A model generated the notes under the pieces. It saw nothing but the letters and a program-made list of their open reading frames with translations, made no database searches and was not told where the DNA came from. From DASPFV01 sp035620975 (GTDB taxonomy: Bacteria; Acidobacteriota; Vicinamibacteria; Vicinamibacterales; 2-12-FULL-66-21), in assembly GCA_035620975.1 (NCBI GenBank), contig DASPFV010000279.1, forward strand, positions 1-64,000: a stretch of 64,000 bases of DNA, read 5' to 3'. The position numbers were made by a program, and so were the translations under genes. Each line of letters starts with the position of its first letter. Position 1 is the first letter of the stretch. Positions 1-8,943 of this stretch are shown here, piece by piece.

Positions 1-2856
1 GGCGAGGGCCGCTTCACGCTGCTCCAGCTCCAGCCGGGCACCTACAGCGTGACCTTCACCTTGAGCGGCTTCGCGACCCTGGTGCAGGAGGACGTGAGGG
101 TCTCCGTCGGCCAGACCATCACCCTCAACCCGACGATGAAGATCGCGGCCACCAGCGAGACCGTAACGGTGACGGGCACCGCCACCGTCGACACGCGCAA
201 GACCGAGTCGAGCAGCACGATCAACCAGACGTCGATCGAGACCACGCCCGTCCTGGGCCGCAAGTTCGAGGACCTGCTCTCGCTCACGCCCGGCGTCAGC
301 ATCGTGCAGGGCCCCGACGGCGACGAGATCACCTTCGCGGGGCAGCGCGGCATCTTCAACAACATCAGCCTGGACGGCGGCGACTACAACAACGGCTTCT
401 TCGGCGAGCAGGCCGGCGGCCAGCGCGCGGCCATCGACATCACGCTCGATGCCGTGAAGGAGTTCCAGGTGATCGCGACCGGTGCCCCCGCCGAGTTCGG
501 CCGGACGGCCGGCGGGGTCGTCAACGTCATCACGAAGTCGGGGACCAACGACCTGCACGGCAGCCTGTTCCACTTCCAGCGCCTCGAATCGCTCACCGGC
601 GAGCTGTCGGACGGCTCGGAGCTGGAGAAGTTCCATCGCGAGCAGTTCGGCGGCACGGCGGGAGGGCCGATCGAGCAGAACCGCGCGTTCTACTTCGTCG
701 CCCTCGAGGGGATCCGCGGCAACTTCGAGCGGCCGAACCTCAGCCGCCAGCTGGGCGACACGCCCTGCCCGGTATCGAACCCGACCCTCCTGCAGCACGA
801 GGCCCTGATCAACGCGAACCCGGACTGTCAGCGTACGGCCCTTCTCGGCTTCTTCCGGTCGCAGCTCAACCAGGAGGAGGGAAACCCGATCGAGCACCCG
901 ATCTCCACCACGGCGCTCCTGGCGAAGCTCGACGTGACGGCCAATGCCAGCAACAACATCTCGGGCTCCTGGAACTTCAACCACTCGCGCAAGGAGAACG
1001 AGACGTTCGACGTCGCCACCTACGGCAACTCGGCGAACGGGATCGAAGGGGATCCGGCGCGCATCAACGTCATCAACCTGAACTGGTTCACCACGATCTC
1101 GTCGCGCATGCTGAACGAGGCCCACTTCACCTACTCGCGCGAGAGCCGCCCGCGGACGGCGGTCCAGTCGAACCTGGCGGCGGACACGGGGATGGGCTTC
1201 GTGCCCACCTTCCGCTTCGGCAACCCGTTCTTTCTGCAGCCCGCCATCGACGAGCTGATCTGGCGGACGCAGTTCAAGAACAACCTCTCGATCATCAACG
1301 GGAACCACACGTACAAGATCGGCGGCGAGTGGATGCACACGCTGAACGACCAGGTGTTCCGCGGCTTCTTCACCGGACGCTACCTGTTCAACAGCGTGAC
1401 GGGATTCCTCCGATACGCGTCGCCCGCGGCTCCCGGCGGCTTCGGTCCCTCGACGGTCGGCTGCTCGAACGGCTCGTTCGTCACGGCCCCGGCCGCCTGC
1501 CCGGCCGGCAGCGAGCCCGACGGCGGTCCGCTGCTGCTGTATCTCCAGGGCGCCGGCCGCACGGGGCCGGCCACGGACGCCGCCGGCGCGTCGACGATCT
1601 CCAACGAGGAATTTTCGCTGTTCGTCCAGGACAAGTGGCAGGTCCGGCCGAACGTCACCCTGAACTACGGGCTCCGCTGGGACGCGCAGGTGATGCCGGA
1701 AACGGTGGATCCGACGACGACGGTCTACGGGGCGTTCCTGAACGATCCGGCGTTCCCGTCGGACGGCACGATCCCCAGCCAGTGGAACCAGTGGCAGCCC
1801 CGCGTGGGCGTGGCCTGGGATCTGGAGGGTGACGGCACGTCGCTGCTGCGGGCGAGCTGGGGCGTCTACTACGCGCGGCAGAACATGCTGAGCCAGGTCG
1901 GGTCGGTGACGACGAACGGGCTCCAGCAGCAGACGATCTTCCTCAACACGCCGATCATCTCGTCGGGCGCGCCGGGGCCCGTCTGGCCCGGCGTGGTGTC
2001 TCCGGCGCCGCTGCCGGAAGGGGAGTTCCCCCTGTTCAGCGGCGTGAGGGTGTTCCACCGGGACTACAAGAACCCGCACATCTTCTCCTACAACGTCGCC
2101 TACGAGCGGCAGCTCGCGCCCGACTGGGCCGGCTACGTCGACTTCACCTGGAACGAGGGGCGCAACCTGACCCGCTTCCTCAACTACAACCGGAGCGGGC
2201 CGTCGTGCTGCGATCAGGGTCCGGGCACCGGCAACACCTACGTGTACTCCGGCTCGCCCTGGGCGCTTCAGCTCGGCGAGGTGATGGTGACCAACAGCCT
2301 GGGCGAGTCGCGCTATCGCGGGCTCACCCTGGGCGTCCGGAAGCGGTTCTCGGATGGCTACCAGTTCGAGGCCAACTACGTGCTGGCCAAGGACGAGGAC
2401 AACGACTCGAACGAGCGCGACCCGTTCACCGACCGGAGCTTCAACTTCTTCGATCTCGATCTCGACTGGGGCCCGGCCGACCGCGACATCCGTCACAAGG
2501 TGAACGCGTTCGGCTACTTCACGCTCCCGTACGAGCTGCAGTTCAACGCACGCGTCCAGGCGCGGACGGCGCAGCCGATCACGCCGAATCCGCGGAGCCT
2601 GAACGGCACCGATCGCGGCCGGAACAGCGAACGGAAAGACAACGAGTTCTTCACCCTCGACTGGCGCCTCGCGCGGCCGTTCCGGATCGGCCCGCGCTAC
2701 CAGGTGATCCCGGTGCTCGAGATGTTCAACACCTTCAACAACGCCAACAACATCAATCCCCTCACCACGCCCGCGCTCTTCGACTTCAACGGGTTCCTGC
2801 GCGTCGGGGTGGGGGATCCCCGTCAGGTCCAGCTCGCGGTGAAGTTCGTATTCTGA
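1..2856 (+). CDS. TonB-dependent receptor, Oar/SusC-like (5' partial)
   Basis: Outer-membrane beta-barrel receptor, probably importing a large nutrient with energy from TonB. The gene enters from the left edge: the frame is open from base 1 and begins inside the carboxypeptidase-regulatory-like domain (GEGRFTLLQLQPGTYSV), so the signal peptide lies outside the window. It is followed by TVTVTGTATVDTRKTE, a plug domain (NISLDGGDYNNGFF, AVKEFQVIATG, AEFGRTAGGVVNVITKSG) and a long barrel with repeated aromatic-ended strands such as NYGLRWDAQ. The last residues are VKFVF, ending in phenylalanine as expected of a barrel inserted by BamA. The plug and barrel are complete at about 950 residues. The substrate cannot be read from the sequence. 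A second receptor and an MFS transporter follow within 2 kb. Confidence 0.93.
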   Translation, partial: GEGRFTLLQLQPGTYSVTFTLSGFATLVQEDVRVSVGQTITLNPTMKIAATSETVTVTGTATVDTRKTESSSTINQTSIETTPVLGRKFEDLLSLTPGVSIVQGPDGDEITFAGQRGIFNNISLDGGDYNNGFFGEQAGGQRAAIDITLDAVKEFQVIATGAPAEFGRTAGGVVNVITKSGTNDLHGSLFHFQRLESLTGELSDGSELEKFHREQFGGTAGGPIEQNRAFYFVALEGIRGNFERPNLSRQLGDTPCPVSNPTLLQHEALINANPDCQRTALLGFFRSQLNQEEGNPIEHPISTTALLAKLDVTANASNNISGSWNFNHSRKENETFDVATYGNSANGIEGDPARINVINLNWFTTISSRMLNEAHFTYSRESRPRTAVQSNLAADTGMGFVPTFRFGNPFFLQPAIDELIWRTQFKNNLSIINGNHTYKIGGEWMHTLNDQVFRGFFTGRYLFNSVTGFLRYASPAAPGGFGPSTVGCSNGSFVTAPAACPAGSEPDGGPLLLYLQGAGRTGPATDAAGASTISNEEFSLFVQDKWQVRPNVTLNYGLRWDAQVMPETVDPTTTVYGAFLNDPAFPSDGTIPSQWNQWQPRVGVAWDLEGDGTSLLRASWGVYYARQNMLSQVGSVTTNGLQQQTIFLNTPIISSGAPGPVWPGVVSPAPLPEGEFPLFSGVRVFHRDYKNPHIFSYNVAYERQLAPDWAGYVDFTWNEGRNLTRFLNYNRSGPSCCDQGPGTGNTYVYSGSPWALQLGEVMVTNSLGESRYRGLTLGVRKRFSDGYQFEANYVLAKDEDNDSNERDPFTDRSFNFFDLDLDWGPADRDIRHKVNAFGYFTLPYELQFNARVQARTAQPITPNPRSLNGTDRGRNSERKDNEFFTLDWRLARPFRIGPRYQVIPVLEMFNTFNNANNINPLTTPALFDFNGFLRVGVGDPRQVQLAVKFVF

Positions 2857-3276
2857 GTGCGGCCCGCGCCTGCCGCGGGCAGGGGCCGACGCCGCACGAC
2901 GGCCCTGCGGGTACTCGCGTTCACGGGCCGACGGCATACCGATGGGACGAGGGGACTTCGTTCCCCTTCGTTTCTTCGTGTCTTCGGGATCACGGGACGC
3001 GGATGAACGCGGATGCTCACGGATGGCTGAGTGGATCACGGGACGCGGATGACCTCGGATTCGCGCGGAGGCGCAGGGAACGGCAACGCTCTCCCGCCAT
3101 CGTTGAGGTGAGGTGATCGATGGCGATGCTGCTCGCCACCGAGCGCGAAGTCGTCGTTCTTGGCGTCGAGCGAGGCACCTCCGCGTCAGCTGCTGCGCGT
3201 CGTGAGTCATCCGACGTCGCCGCAGCACGTGCGCGGCCTCGCCGTGGTGCGGTGACCAGGCTGCTCACGCATCGGA
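2857..3276. repeat. Intergenic region with degenerate ACGCGGATGA repeats
   Basis: This stretch between two convergent genes holds no gene I can support. Bases 2990-3060 contain two copies of GATCACGGGACGCGGATGA with CACGGATG fragments between them. This is a variant of the CACGGA/CGCGGATG family also seen at about 11314-11388 and 52060-52140. Short open frames here have arginine/alanine-rich, shadow-like composition. Confidence 0.5.
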
Positions 3277-4470
3277 TCACCATCCAGGCATGCGCGATCG
3301 ATCACTTCCTGACCCCGGCGATCGGCGATCCCGGGCCACGCGCACCGCATGCCCGGCGATGAGCACCACGACCAGGCCGAGCAGCGTCAGCAGTCCGGAC
3401 CCGAGCGAGCCCGAGGCATCGGAGACCACCCCGACGAGCCACGGAACCGTCGCTCCTCCGAGTCCGGCGAGCGCGATGAGCGCTGCCGCGACACGCGGCG
3501 GGCAGTACCGCGCCACCGCGGCGATCGTCACCGGGAACACCGGCGCGAGGCCGAGACCCACACAGAACGTGGCGATCGCGAGCGAGCGCCCTCCGCTTGC
3601 CAGGAGCATCCAGGGCAGGCTGACCGCCGCGAGCGCCAGGCCTCCGAACAGTGCGTGCGGCGCGCGGCGATCCGGGAGCCCGAGCGCGATGGCAGCCCGG
3701 CCCAGGGTGACGCCCGCCCAGAACATCGCGGCGGGCACCTGCGAGGCCGATGCCGCCCCGCGCTCGGTAATGCGCCGCGCGTACTCCGTGACCCAGCCGC
3801 CGATTCCGGTCTCGATGCCCGTGTACAGCACGATCAGGAGGCCGAGCAGCGCTGCCGTCGCCACGTTGGTGGTCGTGCGGCTCTCCGGGCGAACCTCGGC
3901 CGGCGGAGGCACTTCTGGTACGCGATCCAGGTAGACCGAGGCGGCAACCAGGCAGCCCGCGAGCAGCACGAGGCTCGAAGCGACCCCGAAGAGCGGCTGG
4001 ATCAGCGCGACGGCGATCGGCCAGCCCATGGCTCCGCTGCCCCACGCGAGATTCAGTCGCGCCAGCGCCGCCGAGGCGCGATGGGGCGTGATCCGGACGA
4101 CCAGCAGGTTCATTGGCGGGATCACGCACCCGAGACCCAGCCCGGCGACGAACATCCCGACCGCAACGGCCGGCAGGGGCGCGATGGCCGCGGTCATGCC
4201 CGCGGCCATGAGGAGCGCGCCGACGCTCATGACCCGGCCAGTGCCGAAACGCGTCGTGAGCCAGCCCGACGCGACGCCGGCGAGCAGGCCGCCGGCGAAC
4301 TCGGCACTGAACAGCGCCCCGGCGCCCCTGTCGGAAAGATCCCAGCGCGTGCCGAGCCACGGCAGCACGGGGCCGAGCACCGTGTTGACCATCCCCGTCA
4401 GCACGAAGGTGCCGTAGAGCGTCCAGCTGGACGGGACGCGTGCCGTGCCCATGAGCGCTGATTCTTGCAT
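3277..4470 (-). CDS. Major facilitator superfamily transporter
   Basis: Inner-membrane secondary transporter of about 397 residues, the usual MFS size with roughly 12 hydrophobic segments. The first segment reads LYGTFVLTGMVNTVLGPVLP. The loop between helices 2 and 3 has the MFS-like pattern GWLTTRFGTGRVMSVG. A second half begins near ALLGLLIVLYTGIETGIGGWV, whose GxxxGxGGWVTEYA pattern resembles sugar transporters of the FucP/YbjJ kind. The start at MQESALMG was chosen because the frame upstream runs into the divergent receptor gene and is not hydrophobic; an ATG at 4452 is an alternative. It is divergent from the TonB receptor that starts at 4576, so outer- and inner-membrane import of the same compound is possible but unproven. 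Confidence 0.85.
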   Translation of the reverse strand: MQESALMGTARVPSSWTLYGTFVLTGMVNTVLGPVLPWLGTRWDLSDRGAGALFSAEFAGGLLAGVASGWLTTRFGTGRVMSVGALLMAAGMTAAIAPLPAVAVGMFVAGLGLGCVIPPMNLLVVRITPHRASAALARLNLAWGSGAMGWPIAVALIQPLFGVASSLVLLAGCLVAASVYLDRVPEVPPPAEVRPESRTTTNVATAALLGLLIVLYTGIETGIGGWVTEYARRITERGAASASQVPAAMFWAGVTLGRAAIALGLPDRRAPHALFGGLALAAVSLPWMLLASGGRSLAIATFCVGLGLAPVFPVTIAAVARYCPPRVAAALIALAGLGGATVPWLVGVVSDASGSLGSGLLTLLGLVVVLIAGHAVRVARDRRSPGSGSDRSRMPGW

Positions 4471-4575
4471 CTTCCGCACGCTGCGCGAGGATCGGCGCGT
4501 CCTCGTGTCCGGCTTCCGCGGGACCCGCGGTCCGGGGGTGCGCTTTCCCAAGGCGCCGTTCGAGGGAGGGTTGCC

Positions 4576-7401
4576 ATGACTCTGCCGGGGGGAGGCTGGC
4601 GGGTTCTGGGGGTGGTACTCGGAGCGCTGCTGTGGGCAACGGCTGCCACAGCCGCGGCGCAGGGGACGACCTCCTCGATTCAGGGCGTGATCAGCGACGA
4701 GACCGGACCTCTGCCGGGAGCATCGATCGTCGCGACCGATGCGCAGAGCGGGTTCCGCTTCGAGAGCGTCACGGGTGCGGACGGCTCGTTCGTCCTGTCG
4801 GGCTTGAGACCCGGGACCTATCAGATCACGGTGTCGATGGACCGGTACAAGCCGCAGTCCAGAACGGTCGAGGTGCTCGTGGGCCAGGCCGTGACGGCGA
4901 ACTTCCGGATCGGGCCAGACGTGCTGTACACGGAGGACGTGACCGTCGTCGCTTCCTCCCGGCTGATCGAGACGAAGACCTCCGAGATTGCGACGAACGT
5001 GACGACGGAGCAGGTGCGGTATCTGCCGCAGAACCAGCGCAACTTCCTGAACTTCGCGGCGCTCGCGCCAGGGGCGCGCGTGTCGGACAACGAAACGCGG
5101 AAGCAGGTGACCGCCGGCGGCCTCGACGCGACGCAGGTCAACGTCTTCATCGATGGCGTCAGCTACAAGAACGACGTCCTCGACGGCGGCGTCGTCGGGC
5201 AGGATTCGAGCCGCGGATCCCCGTTCCCGCAGACGGCGGTGCAGGAGTTCCAGGTCCTGACGCAGAACTACAAGGCGGAGCACGAGAAGGCGTCGAGCAT
5301 GGTGATCACGGCCGTCACCAAGAGCGGCGGCAACCGCTGGAGGGGAGAGGGGTTCCTCTTCTACCAGAACAAGGCGCTGGTCGCGAAGGAGTATTTCGCC
5401 GAGCAGCGGGGGGATCCGAAGCCGACGTACGAGCGGTTCCAGCCGGGGCTGTCCATTGGCGGTCCCCTGGTGCGCGATCGAGCGCAGGTGTTCGCCTCCT
5501 ACGAGGAGAACAGGCAGGACCGCGACAACCGAGTGTTCCTGGGGGGCACGCCGGCGCCGCCGGAGCTGAACCTCCAGCAGTACGAGGGCACGTTCCTCAG
5601 TCCGTTCCGGGAAAAACTGTTCTTCGGCAAGGTGACGGGGCAGCCCACGTCCGGCCAGGCGGTCGACGCGAGCTACAGCCTCCGGACCGAGACCGACATC
5701 CGCGGCTTCGGCGGGCAGACGAGCTTCGAGTCGGCCGAGAACGTGCGGAACAGCGTGCATTCACTGCTCGGGCGATGGCAGCGATCCGGCGGGAACTGGC
5801 TGAACGAGGCGACCGTCACCTGGCAGCGGGCGAACTGGAACCCCGAGCCCGAGAACGTCAACGACATCGGCCAGCAGTACGTCGGTGTGATCCGCATCGG
5901 CGGCCGCGACACGACCCAGGACTTCATCCAGGACCGCCTGTCGCTCCGGAACGACTTCTCGCGGTTCGCGAACTGGAACGGCACGCACACGCTGAAGGGC
6001 GGCCTGGTGCTCAGCTTCCTGAACTACGACGTCACGAAGCTGTTCTTCGGCAACCCGGTGTTCCGCTTCCGATCGGACGAGAACTTCGCCTTCCCCTTCG
6101 AGGCCTCGTACGGTGGTGGCAACCCCGACCTGAGCACCGACAACACCCAACTCGGGTTCTTCGTGCAGGACGACTGGGCCATCGGACCGCGGCTGACGAT
6201 CAACGCGGGGCTGCGCTGGGACTACGAGTCGGACATGCTGAACAACGACTACGTCACGCCCGAGGACGTGCGGGTGGCGACCGCGCCGTTCGTGGATGCG
6301 GCGCGCTATTTCACCGACGGAGACGATCGCCCCCCGTTCTACGGCGCCTGGCAGCCCCGCGTCGGCCTCTCCTACGACCTGACCGGCCGCGGCCGGCACG
6401 TGCTGTTCGCCGGCTACGGCCGCTACTACGACCGCGTGTTCTACAACGCCGGGCTCGACGAGAAGTTCCGCCTGCAGTACGCCGTGCGGACGTTCCGCTT
6501 CTCGCTCGATGGCGCGCCGCGGGACGGCCAGGAGACGATCGTGTGGGACCCGGCCTACCTGAGCCGGTCCGGGCTCGACCAGCTGATCGCGCTGGGCGTC
6601 GCGCCGAACCCGGAAGTGTTCCTCATTGACAACGAGACGGAGCCGCCGGTGTCGGATCAGTTCAATGCCGGGGTGAGGACGAACGTGGGAGGAATTCTGC
6701 TCACGGCGAACTACGCCGGGATGCGCGCGCGCAACGGGTTCACGTACCTGTTCGGCAATCGCCGCCCGGACGGGACGTGCTGCCAGCCGATTCCCGGATT
6801 CAGCAACATCCTCGTCTCGAGCGACGCCAAGAAGAACTGGTTCGATGCGCTCTACCTCACGCTGGATCGGCCCTTCGATTCCCGCTGGGGCTTCCGCGTC
6901 AATTACACGCTCGGCAGCGCCGAGGCCATCGGCGGGGACCTCTTCAGCCTGGACTACCCGACGGTCGAGGCCTACCCGAGGCACCCGGCGGCCACCGACG
7001 AGCGGCACCGGATCGTGGGCAGCTGGATTCTGGGGATCCCCGCGGATTTCATCCTGAGCGGGTTCGTGACCCTGGCCTCGGGCCTCGGCTACACGATCAA
7101 CGACAACTCGCAGGGCTCGGGCATCAACGAGCGGCGCGTCCTGCTCTACGGCGGGCGTCCGCCCGACACGTTCAACTACAAGAGCGTGGACCTGCGGCTC
7201 GAGAAGATCTTCCGGCTGCCCGGCGACCAGAACGCGTCGGTGGCGCTCGAAGCGTTCAACGTCTTCGACTCCACAAATTTCGGCTGTTACGAGGGGTTCA
7301 TCCCCGTGCTGCCCGCGGTCAACGAACGCTTCGGCCAGCCGAGCTGCACGGTCGACAACAGCAGCCGGCGGCTCCAGGTGGGACTCCGCTACACGTTCTG
7401 A
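4576..7401 (+). CDS. TonB-dependent receptor, Oar/SusC-like
   Basis: Complete outer-membrane receptor of 941 residues. The ATG at 4576 is preceded by GGAGGG and begins a signal peptide ending in ATAATAAAQG. Residues 30-110 form a carboxypeptidase-regulatory-like domain (GVISDETGPLPGASIV, GSFVLSGLRPGTYQITV). A plug follows with VNVFIDGVSYKND, VQEFQVLTQNYKAE and SSMVITAVTKSGGN, then the barrel, ending in LQVGLRYTF. The open frame extends upstream to 4465 but those codons have no signal-like character. It is divergent from the MFS gene with about 105 bp between them, enough for a shared control region. A glycoside hydrolase follows downstream after a large hairpin, which hints at a carbohydrate substrate, though this is inference. 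Confidence 0.94.
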   Translation: MTLPGGGWRVLGVVLGALLWATAATAAAQGTTSSIQGVISDETGPLPGASIVATDAQSGFRFESVTGADGSFVLSGLRPGTYQITVSMDRYKPQSRTVEVLVGQAVTANFRIGPDVLYTEDVTVVASSRLIETKTSEIATNVTTEQVRYLPQNQRNFLNFAALAPGARVSDNETRKQVTAGGLDATQVNVFIDGVSYKNDVLDGGVVGQDSSRGSPFPQTAVQEFQVLTQNYKAEHEKASSMVITAVTKSGGNRWRGEGFLFYQNKALVAKEYFAEQRGDPKPTYERFQPGLSIGGPLVRDRAQVFASYEENRQDRDNRVFLGGTPAPPELNLQQYEGTFLSPFREKLFFGKVTGQPTSGQAVDASYSLRTETDIRGFGGQTSFESAENVRNSVHSLLGRWQRSGGNWLNEATVTWQRANWNPEPENVNDIGQQYVGVIRIGGRDTTQDFIQDRLSLRNDFSRFANWNGTHTLKGGLVLSFLNYDVTKLFFGNPVFRFRSDENFAFPFEASYGGGNPDLSTDNTQLGFFVQDDWAIGPRLTINAGLRWDYESDMLNNDYVTPEDVRVATAPFVDAARYFTDGDDRPPFYGAWQPRVGLSYDLTGRGRHVLFAGYGRYYDRVFYNAGLDEKFRLQYAVRTFRFSLDGAPRDGQETIVWDPAYLSRSGLDQLIALGVAPNPEVFLIDNETEPPVSDQFNAGVRTNVGGILLTANYAGMRARNGFTYLFGNRRPDGTCCQPIPGFSNILVSSDAKKNWFDALYLTLDRPFDSRWGFRVNYTLGSAEAIGGDLFSLDYPTVEAYPRHPAATDERHRIVGSWILGIPADFILSGFVTLASGLGYTINDNSQGSGINERRVLLYGGRPPDTFNYKSVDLRLEKIFRLPGDQNASVALEAFNVFDSTNFGCYEGFIPVLPAVNERFGQPSCTVDNSSRRLQVGLRYTF

Positions 7402-7408
7402 TGATGAC

Positions 7409-7500
7409 GGCTCCGGGCTCTAGGCTTGGGGCTCTGGCAGGATCGTTCGGGTACTGGTTTCCGAGTACTCTCTCGAACGATCTTGCCAGCGCCCGGAGCC
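7409..7500. repeat. Long imperfect inverted repeat (large hairpin)
   Basis: The outer arms GGCTCCGGGC (7409-7418) and GCCCGGAGCC (7491-7500) are exact complements. The inner arms 7434-7449 (CTGGCAGGATCGTTCG) and 7474-7489 pair over 16 positions with a single G-T wobble. A further GTACT/AGTAC pair sits at 7451-7455 and 7464-7468. It lies between the receptor stop at 7401 and the hydrolase start at 7528. It could terminate or attenuate transcription, or be a small mobile palindrome. Confidence 0.75.
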
Positions 7501-7527
7501 CCGGCCCACAGCCGCTGGAGACTCCGC

Positions 7528-8871
7528 ATGTCCGCCCGCCTGTGCGCGTGCAGCCTCGTGGTGTGCTGGCTGATGCCAGCCAGCGGCGTCGTGCCTGCCG
7601 GACTCCCGGCCGCTTCGAACCGCGGGGTCCACGAAGCCGGCCAGGTGGAAATCGGCGAAGACGACGATCGCTTCCTGGAGGATCTGGCGCGGCGCTCCTT
7701 CACGTACTTCTGGGAGCAGGCCGACCCCGGCACGGGCCTCATACGCGACCGATCGAAGACGGACGGGACCGTGTCGAGCGAGGGCGCGGCCGAGATCGCC
7801 AGCATCGCGGCCGTTGGGTTCGGCCTGACCGGCCTCTGCATTGCGGCCGAGCGCGGATGGGTGCCGTCACTCGCCGTCCGCGCCCGCGCGAGGGCGACCC
7901 TGCGCTTCCTCCTGGAGCGCATGCCGCACGAGCGCGGGTGGTTCTACCACTTCGTCGATCGACGCTCCGGTGCCCGCGCCTGGCAGAGCGAGTTGTCGTC
8001 CATCGACACTGCCCTGCTCCTTGCGGGCGTACTCACGGTCAGGCGCTGCTTCGCCGACGATCCGGGAATCGCGCGTGATGCGGAACGGATCTACCGCCGG
8101 GTGGACTTCAGGTGGATGCTGGCCGGGCATCCGGCGCTCCTGTCGCACGGGTGGAGGCCGGAGTCGGGTTTCCTCGACAACCGCTGGGGTCGGTACTGCG
8201 AGCTGATGATCCTGTACCTGCTGGCGATCGGTTCGCCGGCCCACCCCATCCCGGCGGCCGCCTGGCATGCGTGGACGCGCCCGACGATGACGTTCCAGGG
8301 GTTCACCTATGTGAGCTGGTCGGATCCGCTGTTCGTGCACCAGTACTCGCATGCGTGGGTGGACTTCCGGGGCCGTCGCGAGCGGCAGACCGGCATCGAC
8401 TGGTTCGCCAACTCGGTGACGGCCACCCAGGCGCATCGAGCCTTCTGCCTGAGCCTGTCGACCGAATTTCCGGGCTACACGGAGCACGTGTGGGGCATTA
8501 CTGCGTCGGACAGCCGGAAGGGATACGTCGCGTGGGGCGGCCCTCCACGCCACGCAGCCATCGACGGCACAGTCGTGCCCGCCGCCGCGGCGGGATCCCT
8601 GATGTTCGTCCCGGGCGTTACACTGCCGGCGCTGCGGGAGATGCACCGCCGGTTCGGGGATCGCATCTACGGCCGCTACGGCTTCGCCGATGCGTTCCAT
8701 CCCACCGACGGATGGGTCAACCCGGACGTGATCGGCATCGACCTCGGGATCACGCTTCTCAGCGCCGAGAACCTGCGCACCGGCCGCGTCTGGGCCTGGT
8801 TCATGGAAAACCCCGAGATCGTCCGAGCGCTCGACGTCGCCGGCGTCACGTCCTCGAATCATGAACCCTGA
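7528..8871 (+). CDS. Secreted glucoamylase-like glycoside hydrolase (PF10091/GH144 type)
   Basis: Protein of 447 residues with a signal peptide (CSLVVCWLMPASGVVPAG). The body matches the 'putative glucoamylase' (alpha/alpha)6-barrel family: FLEDLARRSFTYFWEQADP, GLIRDRSKTDG, SIAAVGFGLTGLCIAAERGW, RGWFYHFVDRRSG and SSIDTALLLAGVL are hallmark stretches. The later part reads NRWGRYCELMILYLLAIGSP, HQYSHAWVDFRG and DGWVNPDVIGIDLGITLLS. Characterised relatives include endo-beta-1,2-glucanases, so a glucan substrate in the periplasm is likely but the exact linkage is not readable. The start at 7528 was chosen for the signal peptide; the open frame continues upstream through the hairpin. Two aminotransferase genes follow on the same strand. 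Confidence 0.85.
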   Translation: MSARLCACSLVVCWLMPASGVVPAGLPAASNRGVHEAGQVEIGEDDDRFLEDLARRSFTYFWEQADPGTGLIRDRSKTDGTVSSEGAAEIASIAAVGFGLTGLCIAAERGWVPSLAVRARARATLRFLLERMPHERGWFYHFVDRRSGARAWQSELSSIDTALLLAGVLTVRRCFADDPGIARDAERIYRRVDFRWMLAGHPALLSHGWRPESGFLDNRWGRYCELMILYLLAIGSPAHPIPAAAWHAWTRPTMTFQGFTYVSWSDPLFVHQYSHAWVDFRGRRERQTGIDWFANSVTATQAHRAFCLSLSTEFPGYTEHVWGITASDSRKGYVAWGGPPRHAAIDGTVVPAAAAGSLMFVPGVTLPALREMHRRFGDRIYGRYGFADAFHPTDGWVNPDVIGIDLGITLLSAENLRTGRVWAWFMENPEIVRALDVAGVTSSNHEP

Positions 8872-8943
8872 ACCCTGACCCTGGAATTGACCGTTCGTGG
8901 GCCGGCGCCTACAATCCATTCCGTCGTCCCGCATTCCCTCGAC

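Noticed and set aside
3120..3362. Small plus-strand ORF (MAMLLATEREVVVLG...)
   Set aside because: Its end overlaps the MFS gene antisense, its composition is low-complexity, and no homologous pattern or ribosome site was seen.
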